64,000 bases of DNA from assembly GCF_964204865.1 (NCBI RefSeq), contig NC_135262.1, positions 13,826,001-13,890,000 on the forward strand. The letters are read 5' to 3'. Positions within the stretch are counted from its first letter, which is position 1, and each line of letters opens with the position of its first letter. The notes beneath the pieces are model-generated. The model saw nothing but the letters and a program-made list of their open reading frames with translations. It had not been told where the DNA came from and searched no databases. A program made the translations under genes and the position numbers. Below are positions 33,956 through 47,350 of the stretch, one piece after another. The stretch is from Styela clava (Eukaryota > Chordata > Ascidiacea > Stolidobranchia > Styelidae).

Positions 33956-36384
33956 GTTTTTTCATTCTAGGTTCTCAAGTTTGCTTTTTTTTTTAGATTT
34001 CAAGTCATATAATGTAAACAAAATTGGCTGAAAGGTTGAAGCAATTAAATAAATAATGTTTTTTCAACATAACATTTTAAAACTTGGTGAACAATTATAA
34101 TAACGTTGAAAAATGTAATATTCAAAAAATAAACTAAACCCAGAACCAAATTAAAAAATGCATCTCGGATTAAAACTCGTACCTGATTTTATGCTAAATT
34201 TAACGGATGCCAAAACTTTCAGATGTGGTTTAAATAAACGAAATTACAGCACTACATAAGCAATTTCGCAAAGAAGTGTAAAATTGTATTTTTTTTTAAA
34301 TGAGCTTATTTCTTATACTTCTAAATTATCATTTTTGAATAAATTTCGATAAATCCGTAATTAGAATAGGACGTAAACCTTGTCATTCTGCGAATGTTGC
34401 GGTTTTCTAAAATCGTTAGGTATTTATAATTGAAAAATTCGTAAATTTATCGTTTTTACCTGGTACGAATATGTCTGCAATAGATAAGTGTCGTCGTTAT
34501 TTTCGGTTGTATAGAACGAATCATGTACCAAAATACAACATAAATAGATAGAACGAAAAAAATAGGAACGCAATAGGTATTATTGTCTAAAACAAATATA
34601 TGTGGCACTACTCGCAATACACAAAATATAAAATTCCGTTGAATCCGGGGCAATTCTGATCAGCGCGAATAATGTAAAATATAAATTATTACAATGTTGC
34701 AAAAGCGTTATGTAGAAAACTTTGGTAATAAATTATGTGTTTCAAAAATTTAACAAACAACCAATTACGAGGCTAAAGATCTTGGAAGCAGATAACCTAA
34801 ATTCAGGTATAGCGTTCAGTTATTGAAATGGTAGAACCTTCATTAAATTGTGGGAACGTCTCATTATAGAAAGTCCTACGGATTCTTTGATTTAAATCCA
34901 GCTTGATTAGAACTAACATTCATGAAATGATTATTTCAATCGATTTATTGAACAAAATATTTAACTTTGGCGTCCAAGAACCAAGTAATTCTTGATTCAA
35001 AGAAATATTTATTAAATATTATCCCATACTACTTTTTTTTTGTGTAAACAAAGATATTCATTTCTTCAAACGATTATTTTCTTGATATGAAATATCAAAC
35101 CAATACGCTTTTTCATCATTTTTAAAAATAATTTATTTCGCAACGAATTGATGAAACTCTAACGCAATATTCTAATCATACCATTCCATTAATATTTTGT
35201 TAGTTCTTCGGTTATACAAACCAAAAATATTCAACGTGAAAGTGATTTCGTAAAGAATTATATATTTATCAAAATGGGTTTCTTCCAAACTGTTCAGTTG
35301 TATATTTTCGTGCTGAATAAAACTTCGGTAAATAATGTTGAGTATTGACTAATTTTTCAGCAGGAAAGTTGATGTAGAATAGAATGCGCTTTTTATTAAA
35401 GTTCGTCGACTCGAAATAATACGAATGAGGTTCAGGTTAGTTAGGATTTAACCTTACACAACGTTACACTGTTATACGGTGTTTTGTACATATCAATATT
35501 TAAAAAAAGAATATATATATAGATCGAAAAATCGTTGTTACTTCTGTAACAACTGAGTGTCTAATATTTAGTTGTTTTACAAATAAATTTCATTCACTGT
35601 ATTTAATTTGAGAATAAAAAAAAACAATAATTTGGTACTTCGTGTAATACCTATCACTTTTAAAGTAAAGTTGGAATGTATTAACACAAAATTTATGTCT
35701 GATCGATTTTTAAAACACTTCGTGTTTCACTTTTTTATTTTGAACATATTTAGAAGATTTCATTTTCGATGAACCCTCCAAGATATCAAAAACAACAAGA
35801 ATTGAGTATAATAAATTACATCTGGTTATCAGAGGAGCATTGTGCATCCTCTCAATGGATCGAGCGTGTAGCTGCTACATGAAACGTGGCGTTGCAATGT
35901 ATCTAAATGTAATAGACGATTCGAATAGCGTATTTACAGTCACAGCTACTCACTGACCTACTGAACTGGGGCTTTATTAGAGTAGAGTTGTAGGTGAAAT
36001 CACTACAAGAATTTATCAGTGTCATTAATTTCCGATTTTAAATTCGGCTTCCAGATAATATGTGCTCAGTTATTCTTATTATTAAAGTTTTACTTGTCAA
36101 TATACTGGGCGCAAAGAAAGTAGTTGAACATCACATTATCGTTTAGTCAAAGCACTGAGAAAAAACGTTTAGTACACATACAGCCAAGTAGTTTACGTAA
36201 TATCAACACAAATATTATACAGTGATTACATTATGACTGTACTCACGAAAGATCAAATCATCAGAATGTCCGATTCCGAAAACGGATAGAATGATGATCC
36301 CGAAATTACTTTTGGTTTAAAATTAATGTTCGACAGTTCAGTATGTATAAGACGTAAGGTCAACGTTGTATATGAGACATTTAA
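33956..36384. other. No gene seen
   Basis: Strongly AT-rich; nothing coding or repetitive recognised apart from short homopolymers. Confidence 0.5.
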
Positions 36385-36492
36385 TTAGACCCAAACCGTA
36401 TTTTTCTCGCGCAGTGATTTTATATTTATTCGCATATACCATTTCTCAGATTTTACAAGAATATGGTTATTTCTACTATAAATTTGTGTACG

Positions 36493-36624
36493 TACCCGTA
36501 ATTGCCATATTTTGTCAAAATTACTTGTTGGTGTTTTTCTAGTATTTTTCTCCAGTTCAAAAGTAAAATCTCGAATCTTTTTATTTTGTGAAACATTTTC
36601 CACATTAGCAGCTGCTTTACCCAT
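36493..36624 (-). CDS. Candidate isolated exon, unassigned
   Basis: On the minus strand the frame from ATG 36624 (MGKAAANVENVSQNKKIRD...) runs to a strong donor, CGG|GTACGT, at about 36493. A possible acceptor TTGATTAG lies just upstream of the ATG. The peptide is charged and lacks a recognisable domain. No downstream partner exon was found, so this is a weak gene-fragment candidate. Confidence 0.2.
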
Positions 36625-36749
36625 GACATATGTCTAATCAAGTAATTTTGTAAGAAAACAGTTCGTGTGCGATCCAAAGCTCTCGACATCGTGCAACTCT
36701 TTTCAGGATATACGAATTTTCTTTTCTTTTTTTGTCTTAACATGTCTTA

Positions 36750-39261
36750 ATCCAGTTAATCAAGTTTACTACAATATGATATGACATACACATATTTGCA
36801 TCTGAATGCATTGGTATCTGTATTATTTGAGATAGAGGGATAAATTATGAGATGACTTTTGTAATATTTTTTTAATCTAAATCTTCCGAGAATCGCCATT
36901 TGTATTAGTTGAATAATACATTTCTTAATCCTTTTTTGAAAAAAGGCATTTGCATACTGTAATCAACTTTCCAGGAAGTAGCTTTTATCTATATCATTTT
37001 TTTTGTATTTGATATTTCCAATAGTCTCTGTATAACCAAATCGTAGTCATATAGGGATACCCAGCATATTATTTGAAAGGTGAGTAAACCTAAAAACTAA
37101 TTGAAGTTTTTTTTTTTTTTAAACTGAACTGATTGGCAATGCTATTTAATGTGATGTGATATAAGGCAATCAAATATTCTAATAATTCATGCTGGATACG
37201 TCACGTTGTAGACGCGGGAGATTATTAGTGATCTGAAAATAATTCTTCACGTGTCACATTTGAATTCATTTGAAGGCTCGTGAATGAGAAATAAATTTTA
37301 ATTATAGTTATGTTAAGTCAATATATGTAATAAGACACATTTATTTTACCTTATGAGCACGGAATTTTTCATAATCGATCTGTTAATTGTTGACAATATA
37401 TACGCTAGATTTTTTCAATTTTCTCGCTGGGTTATTCAGTTTCATTGATGATTTTTTTTTATACTGTATGTAACCTTCTCAGTTTTAAACAATGGCCACT
37501 AAAATATAACAAAAATTTTTTTTTTTTCTCGAATTAGATTCTCTTAAAACGACGTTAAATGCTGATTCCAAATTTATACACAATTCAATTTAAATCTAAT
37601 GTGACTAGACTATTTCCTATTAACTAGAAAAATTTTAAAAATGTCTTTTTGTCTGGTATTTGGCTTAGACTCTGTTTCTACCAGACAAGGAAAAAGACTT
37701 TTCTTTGAGCTTCTTTGAGCTTTCTTTTTATTAAAACTATATAATATATAAAAACCTTATTTTAGATCAATCACTGTTCAAATATGATATTCGTGAACAT
37801 TGTACTAAAAATACTGATATTTTTAACGATGTTTTCCAAATTGTAGGTCAAATAACCGATAAGCATTTTTTGCAGAAGCGGTCAAGAGACTTGTAACCGA
37901 AATCTGACTTTATGTTGATTAAAATACATTTCTATCTAATAATTTTTTCTTTATTGACCAGAATATCCCGTGACTATATTCAAGTCATGTAAGATGCATG
38001 AACGTTCACGAAATACTGTAAAATACGACGAAGAAACAGGTCAGTCAATTCGATTTTTTTGAACGTTATTGTATCGTGCGAAGTGAATTCTAACTAAAAT
38101 TCAGATTTGGTATATTTGTTATGTTGAATTGCGGTGTCAAGGTACAGTTTTAGTCGGTCATTCAGAACAAACAGATAATCATCAGAATACGTGACATTTA
38201 CAGTAACGTTATTATAATTTACGTTAATATAAGTGCCAACATTTTGCTTTATATTCATTCCTCTGAACTAACTAGATTGTCTACAAAATGAGTCACCACT
38301 ACAGAATCTATTCCCAGGGTTCTATGTAACAAAATTTAATCGAGGAATATGGAAATTTCATTTGGGCAAATGTTTGATTTAGTAAAGATGAAATTGTTTG
38401 TTTATATATGGTCGTCATCTTGAGCCCTTATTTATCCCGTGTTACTGAGAACTATGATCTCGATATTACACGCTACATATGTCATCAATAATTTTGAACG
38501 TGAACGGTTTTATTTTACGCGCACGAAATATACTACCACTACGTGGAAGTATGGCGGTATGTCCTTCAAGGCATCCTGTAACGTATCAAGTTCAATTCAC
38601 GATATTAACTTCCGTTGAAATAACGTGAAAGAAATCTTTGTGCAATGAAATATGATAGAAGCTTTGCTATTCAAGATTATTTAGTTACATTAATAGTTGA
38701 TTGAGGGATCTATCTGAACGGTAAATTATTCTAGAAGCAGATGATAAAAAACTGATCAGCATCAGTATATCGCAAAAATAAAATTGATCAAAAATCAGCC
38801 AAAGACTTTTATTTTAGATGAGATTTAAAAACATGAACTTTGTGATGTGATGATTTTAAAACATTTAATGAACTCAATGCTCGAGTGACCAATATTTGCC
38901 AATCCAATGTCTGAACGTTTAGTCTAGAACGTGGCACGACCTACCGGTTATATATAACTCATTACTCTACTGCGTCACATTAATTGACAGTATATAGTAA
39001 TAAAAGGATGTCGTACTTAATTTTTACATACACATGTCGATAAAGTCATATCGTTCAAGTTATGAAAATACAGCTTTTTTTAATAGAGTGGAAGGGAAAG
39101 AAAGAGCAATAGATGAAATAATAGCAGAAATGCACTGATACTTTATGAAGGCTTTATTATATTTTTTATCATATATATATTTTTATATGAATATTGCAGT
39201 TGTATTATATAATTAATACTTAATATATCAAAAGCAAAAGGCAAAATATTCATCACAAGAA
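36750..39261. other. No gene seen
   Basis: AT-rich intergenic DNA with poly-T runs. This is the 5' flank of the peptide gene at 39262; no clear TATA box was identified. Confidence 0.5.
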
Positions 39262-40298
39262 ATGAATATCATCTTGATGTCAATTCTCCTGCTTTGTTTA
39301 GGTAGGTTTTCTGAAAGAAACTTTTTTGTTTGAAGAATTGGTTAGCTACTATTATATCTTTTCCAGCTGAGATCCTTCTTTATTGGCTTAACTTGGTGTT
39401 TTCTGTTATAGGTGTAACATTAACAATGCAAACCCTCCAATTAATCTAACTGTATTCTGTCGATATCGTTATCACAAAATTTCATTGGACCTACGAAATT
39501 AATAAAATTTAATTATTTTAAAACAGGTGAGGTCATATGTACAAAAAACGTAACTCAATCAGATGAATCGCAACCAATCAAGAAAGTTGACCTCGCTATA
39601 AATCAAAGTAAGAATACTTAAGACATGAGGTTTTAATTGGAAACGAGTTTTTCGCCGGCAAATTCCTAAGTAACTCTACAATGCGTTGGCTCAAATAGTT
39701 CTCTTTGAGAAAAAAAAATGTGACGCCTCAAACAACTCAAAACTAATACTTTATTTCGGAAATAAACATTCAAGTACACGTACAAATCTTTCATAACATT
39801 GTTTTTATGCTGGGTGGGTATTTGTTTCTTTTCTGCAAATCAATATTTTTGGTTTTGGTTTTGATAGACAAGTTAAAGAATCCTAATATTTCAATTTAAA
39901 CGTTCTCTCTAGCCTCAACTGGCACACTCTTTTAAAATATATTTGTTGCAAACACAGAGCATACAACTAGATCGAAATCCAAGAAATCCATTTTCTCAAA
40001 AAAGAAATGCAAGAAAATTTGGAAAACATGCGAATGTTTCTGTGCAAGATTCCAGAAGACACTAAATAAAATGAGTTGCGAAGAAGTTTTTAAATTGAAA
40101 TGGAAAAGTAAGTTTGTTATTAAATAATTTTAAAAAAATTAGCAGTTATGCACCAGGCTAAATTTAGTTTCAATTATTCTGATTCCTTTCTTCTTTCATA
40201 CTCTACATACAATTGTACTATTTACAGTTGGAAGATGCTGGAAATGCCGGGTTTCCTGCGATGAATACAACCGGGTGTCTGGTGGTCTTGGAGGATGA
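39262..40298 (+). CDS. Eight-cysteine secreted peptide, intact (4 exons)
   Basis: Exons 39262-39301, 39527-39607, 39958-40107 and 40228-40298 (donors GTAGGT, GTAAGA, GTAAGT; all introns phase 1) give a 113-residue protein. Exon 1 is a hydrophobic signal sequence (MNIILMSILLLCL). Exon 2 is a polar spacer with one Cys (VICTKN) that may be removed with the signal. Exon 3 is lysine-rich and carries five Cys, centred on TCECFCARF. Exon 4 carries three (GRCWKCRVSC) and a Gly-rich end. Framework: C-x6-C-x-C-x-C-x11-C-x12-C-x2-C-x3-C. An AATAAA lies at 40393. It is the outlying relative of the array at 44-64 kb, from which it differs by an extra exon. The even number of framework Cys suggests four disulfides. 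Function unknown; a basic secreted defence, toxin-like or signalling peptide are all possible, and I recognise no named family. Confidence 0.85.
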
Positions 40299-40392
40299 AA
40301 TTAATTAATGAAAATATTCCAGTAAATTATCTGCATCAATATTTATTTTAAATTGTAATTTTACCAATTTTAACGTTCCAACAATTTTAATA

Positions 40393-40398
40393 ATAAAA
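40393..40398 (+). terminator. Poly(A) signal AATAAA
   Basis: AATAAA about 95 bases after the stop codon of the 39262-40298 peptide gene. Confidence 0.6.
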
Positions 40399-40499
40399 CT
40401 TTGAATTGAGAAATATAATAATAGCAATTGAATACGTATGTACACGTAAGTCAGTTTTGCTAATATGGTTTTGGTAATATATATGGTAATAAGGTTGCA

Positions 40500-40650
40500 C
40501 TAATGGACATGAAGTGGACGTATAAATCGTTTTGGTATTGTGTTATTGCACAAAAAATTCGCTTTTCTCATCAATCACTAGACCAATTGCTTTGTTTAAG
40601 TTATCGCTAGAAGGCCATTCATTACCTATTGCATATATTTATTTCAAAAC
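40500..40650 (+). repeat. Dispersed GGACCAATTGCTT repeat, copy 3
   Basis: AATGGACATGAAGTGGAC, CACTAGACCAATTGCTTTG and CGCTAGAAGGCCATT follow the same order as at 54975-55150. Confidence 0.7.
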
Positions 40651-40876
40651 TTCATGTGGGCCCTATGGGATTCATTTTTTGTGTGTATGATGACAATAAA
40701 AATGTGAAAATTTCACACTTTGTGGCCTTTCCGCGTTCGTGATCGTTGCGATTAGCAATTCAGCGACTGTTATACGCTAAAGTTTTTATAAGGGTACGGT
40801 AGACAGCGGGGGATCTTGTGTAGTGTATTTCTAGTAATGGTGGCGTAACAATTTTTGGATATGTCATTCTCTAGTG

Positions 40877-41781
40877 CAGGGGTGGGCAACCTTTTCCGGC
40901 TCGCGTGCCCAAATCGGCTAAATTTAACGACAAAATTCTTCCGCGTGCCGACCAAAATTAAAAACAATGCTTTGTTAATTTTAAAGCAAAAATACACAAT
41001 AATAAACCTTCTAAACATGTAAGCTACAGACAGATTCACTATTCGGGAAAATATCAGTCCGACAAATAGATTTGATTACTTTTCTTATTTTATATAATAG
41101 AGACTTCTGCTACTGCATTGCCGTTGAAAGAGATTTACATTGGAAAAAAGTTACGAACTACTGGTTTCATCTTTCAGGCTACTCCAGTTATGAGACTTGA
41201 TGAAGCTCATAACTGAGCACAGAAAGTCACAAGCATATGTAGATAAAAACATGCAGTTGCAAAGTTTTTGAGACACGAAAAATTCTCGGGAATGGCTTCC
41301 CAATCACGCGATAGTTCGTTTTCTGCACTTCTCTCTTGAATTCCCTTCTATATTTTCTTTTATTTCTTTCGAAATCAATTTATTTCAGTAAGTTAGCAAG
41401 TAACTCTAACCAACATGAGCTGTAAAACTTTATAAATCAATCAGAACTGAAGAAAAATGGTGGCACAGACTATATATTACGTAACAATGAATGCTGTGTC
41501 TCGTCACAATTCATAAAGAACTAACTCATTTGTTACGCCATATTATATTTCTTTGTAGCCATATGTCATGAAAAGACAAAAAGAGTTTAAAATTTTAAAT
41601 GAATAACAATTGTTAACAAACGATAATGAATAAACAAACACCGAGCTTCATCATATAAATTAGAGCCTCGAAACTTTTCATCTGAAAGAGAATGATCTCG
41701 TTTCTGAGGCCTCGCTCGCGTGCCAAATAAATAGGCTCGCGTGCCAAGTTTGGCACGCGTGCCTGGGGTTGCCTACCCCTG
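40877..41781. mobile_element. Non-autonomous hAT element, 905 bp
   Basis: The left end CAGGGGTGGGCAACC and the right end (reverse complement CAGGGGTAGGCAACC) differ at one of 15 bases. Perfect 8-bp duplications CTCTAGTG flank it (40869-40876 and 41782-41789). CGTGCC-rich subterminal repeats are present at both ends. There is no transposase; a MITE-like deletion derivative. Confidence 0.95.
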
Positions 41782-41809
41782 CTCTAGTGTGTCTTTATCG
41801 CATGCCATT

Positions 41810-42790
41810 ATGGGTGGCCATTATCGCTATACTTTGGAAAGCTCTATTACCTGATCGTGACGTATCATTAAAGTACTCTTTGAATGACAAAGTCAGGTGG
41901 GGTCAAGAGCCACATATCGTCACGCTAATAACCGAATTGCGTAAGTCATTTTTAGCAGTTTTGAAAAAAACGTAAAAAACTTCCTAATGATTTTGTTATG
42001 CAATTGAGAGTCAATAATTTGCCATGGTTCAATTTTTTGCTCGTAGCCGGATTTAAGTTAATTTGTATGACGCAGTTAAGTGACGTCATAATGGCGCACT
42101 GTGACTTAGGCAGAAATGTGTCTATGACTTGGTGACATACGCAATTTGCAACTTCACTATATGCACCAGTCTTGAAAACTAACCATTCCAAAAACGAATG
42201 TAATTCTCAATATCTACAATGTCTAATCCCCAAAATAGCTAATCAGTTTCAATTAAATCATTTTTTATGTTTAAAATATATATTTCATCAATATAACACG
42301 TTCTGCACACCCACCGAAATAGGACTAAGATTAAATATAAAGAATAAAACAGCAATGCACCCAATATAAAAGCCAACCAAGGTAAATTTGACTCGGACAG
42401 TGAATATCACAAGTGTACGTCTTCCTATACTGTAGTAAAAATTCAAATTAATACGCGCTAAGCTAGAATCCGAGATGCAAAAACTCGAAAATACTTCGCC
42501 GAGGTTATTTTGCCTTTGTGACGTCACAATAGTACTGCGGTAACAAGGATAATTCATTATGACGAAACAATTGCACAAATGTGCATGTCATACTAAATCT
42601 CCATTTTTATGGGTTTCGGAATTCTCAAAATAAAATCTGAGTTAACAGACAGGTGCGCAGCATTACATGAATACCTATTTTATAAAAAACTCAAAATCGC
42701 CAAAAATGACTTACGCAATTCGGTTATTAGCGTGACGATATGCAAAAATTGTTACGCCATGCCGACTAGAAGTACTCGTGCATGGTACTA
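41810..42790. mobile_element. Inverted-repeat element (MITE-like)
   Basis: Arms at 41914-41965 and 42691-42741 are near-perfect reverse complements (ATATCGTCACGCTAATAACC, then GAATTGCGTAAGTCATTTTT). The interior shares ATTTGTATGACGCAGT and TTCTGCACACCCACC with 23490-23960. Exact ends and target duplications were not resolved, so outer limits are approximate. Confidence 0.7.
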
Positions 42791-43619
42791 AACTGCTCCG
42801 GAACAACAGGTACGGTGGCCATTCCATAGTTCCAGCTTCGTCCAGGATATGGTTGTGGGGAAATTGTGGCTGAAATATTTCGTTTTGACTTCCTCGTCCA
42901 TATATTTGAGCATTGCGGAAGTAAACGTAAAAAGATTACACGTTCCTAACGTTTTGTTTATGAGGTATTTCTGTTTATTTTCAAGTCGCAGGGCTATTTT
43001 TGGCATCTCGAATACTTACAGACACTGTGGCAATCATCTTAGACAGAACAATCATGATTGTTGAGCTGGAGTATCAAATGCAGGAAAAATAAACAACAGG
43101 ATATATCAAATAAACGACGGCATTGTTTGTAAGCGGATACTGATTAAACGTTTCCTTAAGCATATAAATAATGTTTTGATTATCCGATTCAAATACTAGA
43201 AAGGGAGCGTTGCATAACAACGCAGCGCAAATTATTTTTACGTAAAATATCTATAATTTTACGAACATCATGCGGACATTAGATGTTTCAATGCTATTAC
43301 TCAATCTCTCACTTGAAAAATGGTTGCTTCAAGCAAAGTAAAAACGGTAAGGATAAATAATCGGGTATAGGAGCAATATGAAAAGTATTTACTCATATCT
43401 CATTCGAGCTTGCATAAAAAGATATTTAACTAAATAAACATGATTTCTGCTTTTTTTTTCATCACCAGATTAAAACCACATATATCACATTTATCTTGGA
43501 TGAATTTCAATCAAATTAATATTATTTATATTTCTAAATCATTAAAATTATTTATATGTATGACCAACAAATAAGTACATTTTGATTAATATAAAATTCC
43601 ATTCTATTTTGCATGTGTG
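42791..43619. other. No gene seen
   Basis: AT-rich sequence between the inverted-repeat element and the start of the duplicated peptide-gene unit. Confidence 0.5.
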
Positions 43620-44096
43620 TTGGTAATGTTTTGTAGTATTAGATTTCAAATCCGTTTTTGAAAACACAAGAAATAGGAAATACTTGACGGCAAAGGAAAT
43701 ACTCATTACACCCAATAAACTTATATATAATCTATATGTTTTGAGAAGATTTCATTTAGTGATATTACACAGTATTAATGTTGGGATCGAATTAGATGGT
43801 AAAATCATCTAAATTGATAGAAAATACTCTAGCTGAACGGACATGTCATTAGCAATATTTTTCCAATGATATCTTCAGAACTAAAATGCAATGTAATGGG
43901 TTTTGTGGAATTTTTGATTAGAAGATGTATTGTTAAGAAACCTTAATTTTTTAAAGTAGTAAGCATATGGAGTACTATTAAATGATTTTTTTTTTACTTT
44001 TGTAATGTTTAAATGAAATCGGATGATGAAAGTTTCACGCAAGATTACAAAAAAACTTTCTATACTCTAACGTTGAATAGGTAGAACAACAATAAG

Positions 44097-46237
44097 ATGA
44101 AGACTGCATTTACAATATTTTATCTGCTCGCTTTCGGTAAGACTTTTATTTGTTTTTTAATTGTTTGATAGGTAGCATAATTAATTGAATTTCTTTATTT
44201 TATCTCACTTCATTTGAATGAACTTCATTATGTAGATGTCAATTCTTTTTATATAAGATGGGTAATTAGTTCTGTTGTATTATGCAGTGAATATTCTGCA
44301 TTACTAAACGCAATGAGTATCAGGCAAGCACATTGAAGTGCATTTTTCAAATGCTGAGTCCATTGCACATATATATTGAGAAAACTGCGTGAGCCTCATC
44401 CTCCTGAATACTTTGTGAAAAAAAAACTACGTTAAATATTTCGAACAGATATTTCAAGTTGTTTGATGGAAAGAAATACTGAATATTGTGCAAAGCACAA
44501 ACAGCAAAACTTATAATCATGAAAAGCTAGAAAATTTGCAACTTGGGCAATAGATGTTTCCCCGAGCAGCGACTACCTTGTTTACTTTCGTGACATTGGC
44601 AAATTAGCAAGATGCAAAATGTGACGTCACAATATACGCAATTAGCAGGCGCTCAGGTACTCCCGAATGTTGTGAACCAAGATGGCGGACACCGGAGTAG
44701 TATGTGTACCAGGTTAGGGTTAGGCCATAATTTCAGGTACAAATACTACGAAAGTCACTTGGCTATTTCCCGAACTCGTAATATAAATAAAATAGGGAAA
44801 TTGAAATAAAATTATGGCCTAACCCTAATCTGGTTAAAATACTACGTTCCGGTGTCTGCCATCTTGGTTTACATAATTCGGGAATGCCGCCGTTCAGACA
44901 CAAATTCTCAAGCATGGTTGTAAAATTGCAGTAATCTAAAATTAGTCTGAAGATAGCGGTGATATACTAGCCTAGAGTACTAGACTAAACTTTCCTACCG
45001 GTACTTTTAAATGACATGTTGTTGAATGTCTTGAATCAAAATGCTGGTGTGAAACATATAAACCCGTTTACAGACGCTAACTCGCGAAACCACTGTTAGA
45101 ATAAAAATTTGAAAATTTGCGATGGTGAGGTATAGAAAATATTTCTCGGGGGTCAAAGGTCGAAGAAACATCCTTAGTTTGAGCAATATGCAGGGAAAAA
45201 TAAGAGCCAAACCCAGGGATTAAGCCCATTTGGTGCCCTAAGCACTGAAGACTTTGGTGCACCCTCATGTGTATTTTCATTATAAAAACAATAAACCACA
45301 TAAGTGCATTATCCATTAAAAATAATCACAACCCACATTAAATAAAACAACTTTTACGAGCATTTTTAGGTTTTTTAACTGTTATATATAGCCGATATAT
45401 ATATATATTGGCAAACACGAAATATCAGGCCGATATATCGGTCGAGCTCTAATCCCGAGGGAGTGTGACAATGAAGATTCATGCCTCCAGTCTCAACGTG
45501 AATCGAAATACCAAAGGATACAAGTCACAACTGTAGTTTGAAATTTTACCGCTATCTGTAGTCTACCTCAGGGTGGTTCAAGGTTGCTAGGTTGAAGGAC
45601 CACAAAAATCTAACACTGTTTGAATTTTAGGTTTCATTTCAACTTACGGTATGAAATTGCCGGATTTTTTCCACGAAATTAGTAAAAGATCAACATGTTC
45701 CAGTCCTTGGGAAAGTTGCGTATGTTTTTGCAAAGCCGAGAAACTCGTTAATATTGCCAACAAAAATGGTTGCAACTATTTTAAAGAAGACAGAGGTAAA
45801 TACTTGTGTTACCTTTGCACATTTATCAGCATTTTTATGATAGCAGTAGCATTGGGTGCTATTGATGTTAGGTCGAATTACTTTAAACAAGGACATATGA
45901 TTTATTTGCAGTTGTGTAGTAAATTTTATTCAGATAATAAATTTTATTGGCCACGACAAAATGTAGCTTGCCTAATTTGAAATGAGTCCATATTCTAAAA
46001 TATAGTTGTCATTTGTTTATTCCGTATCATACTATTGAGATGATGAAGCGACGAATAAAAAAAAATTGTTGCATCGTGCATTCTATTGAAAAGATATTAT
46101 TTATTTGTAGAAATAATATAGTAAATTCTTGCTTAAAATAATGCCTATATAATGTACTTGCAGGATACAAATGTTGGGAATGCATTGATCATTGCTACAC
46201 CTGGACTTATAAAACTGCAAACGGACTTGCTGGCTAA
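44097..46237 (+). CDS. Eight-cysteine secreted peptide, intact (3 exons)
   Basis: Exons 44097-44136, 45631-45795 and 46164-46237, all introns phase 1 (donors GTAAGA and GTAAAT; acceptors AATTTTAG and ACTTGCAG), give 92 residues. Exon 1 encodes the signal peptide MKTAFTIFYLLAF. Exon 2 gives a spacer with KR, then CSSPWESCVCFCKAEK and NGCNYF. Exon 3 gives YKCWECIDHCYTW and ends NGLAG. Framework: C-x6-C-x-C-x-C-x13-C-x10-C-x2-C-x3-C, as in the 39.3-kb gene. Intron 1 carries an inverted-repeat MITE (44660-44884) and a hAT-like end (45551). Copies at 50453 and 62 kb are broken versions of this gene. Likely secreted and disulfide-bonded; function unknown. Confidence 0.85.
44660..44884. mobile_element. 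CCAAGATGGCGGACA inverted-repeat MITE, copy 1
   Basis: Arms of ~80 bases: TCCCGAATGTTGTGAACCAA, GATGGCGGACACCGGA and AGGTTAGGGTTAGGCC on the left, with their reverse complement on the right. A second copy is at 60343-60577. The element sits in intron 1 of the 44097 gene. Confidence 0.88.
45551..45610 (+). mobile_element. hAT-like end remnant in intron 1
   Basis: CAGGGTGGTTCAAGGTTG and GACCACAAAAATC are a diverged copy of the element end at 52205 (CAGGGTGGTCCAAAGTTG, GCCACAAAATTAG). It lies just before exon 2 of the 44097 gene. Confidence 0.5.
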
Positions 46238-47225
46238 AAGCTTCACTTCACATTTCAGTTCACTGTTAGTCATGATTATAATAGTTACCATAGCTATTCA
46301 GTGATATTTAGATAATAATTTATTTCAAAATGTTGAGCATCATCACTGGAATATAAGCTCATTTTGATGTATGCTTTTTTTCTCCTCAGTTTTTGTAATT
46401 TATATATTTTATATATGAAATTTTTCTGCTTTTGTTCGCTAATAAGCAACGTCAATATATAATAGAAATCAATGAAGTCACTTGAAAATAACGCTTACTG
46501 AGTTCTGAAGTACGGCAAATACTACTAAAATTTAGCAAAAATGCCATGATTTTGTTAAATGAAAATTGTACTTTTGTTGTCAGTGAGAGCATCTTCCGTT
46601 TTATTTAATTAATAAGATTATTGAAATATATATGTAGCCTATTTTATTGTCTTATATCGATGTAACAAAGCGCCAAAGCGTCAATAATACCGTTTAAGAT
46701 CACATTCTTTAAAAGAATGTAAACTTTCAGTAAGATTTTGAGAAATAGAAATTTTAATCTTTATATTTATACGTCTAATCAGTAGTGCTGTTTAAAGAGT
46801 TTATCTAAAGGTTCGCGTGTACCAGTTCTTGGAATGTCGTGATAATCAGAGAAACCATTCCTCTTTGTTTTAGACATTATAGCACTGCAGAAAATTGCAG
46901 AAGTGCATCGCATCTGACGGAAAGTATTGTATTTAGCGTCTTGAAAGTTATGTATTAGATTAACGTAAAGCGTATCACGTGAATGTGGCGTGCATAGTGA
47001 GGGGAACCGTTGATAGTTATTTCGAAACAAAAAAAGAACCTGTTGGTAAAATTTTTAATTTCATCAATGCGTCTAATTCTCTAATATAACTCACCCAACA
47101 TTCTCATACTTTATGGTTAAGATGACTGTAGCGCTATACTAATTACTATAAGATTTTCGAAATTGATGCGGACCGAATACCCATAACTGACTCAACATAT
47201 ACAAAAAATATATATATATCTATAT

Positions 47226-47231
47226 TTTATT
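47226..47231 (-). terminator. Poly(A) signal AATAAA
   Basis: AATAAA on the minus strand ~120 bases after the stop of the 47351-48069 gene. Conserved at 58195-58200 and 63865-63870 in the paralogues. Confidence 0.65.
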
Positions 47232-47350
47232 GAATACTAAATGGCACACATTCAGTTTAAACATGAAAATAATTGAAGCCTATCTGGTTTCTATTATCAA
47301 ACATTTTTAATCTGTTGTTTCTAGCTCCATTTCTTGAGTGTTTTGAATAA

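Noticed and set aside
41769-43064. Several 60-96 codon frames on both strands
   Set aside because: They lie in an inverted-repeat element and change between related copies; no protein similarity recognised.
45651-45980. 109-codon unspliced frame
   Set aside because: The cysteine-rich first part belongs to exon 2 of the 44097 gene; everything after the GTAAAT donor at 45796 is intron.
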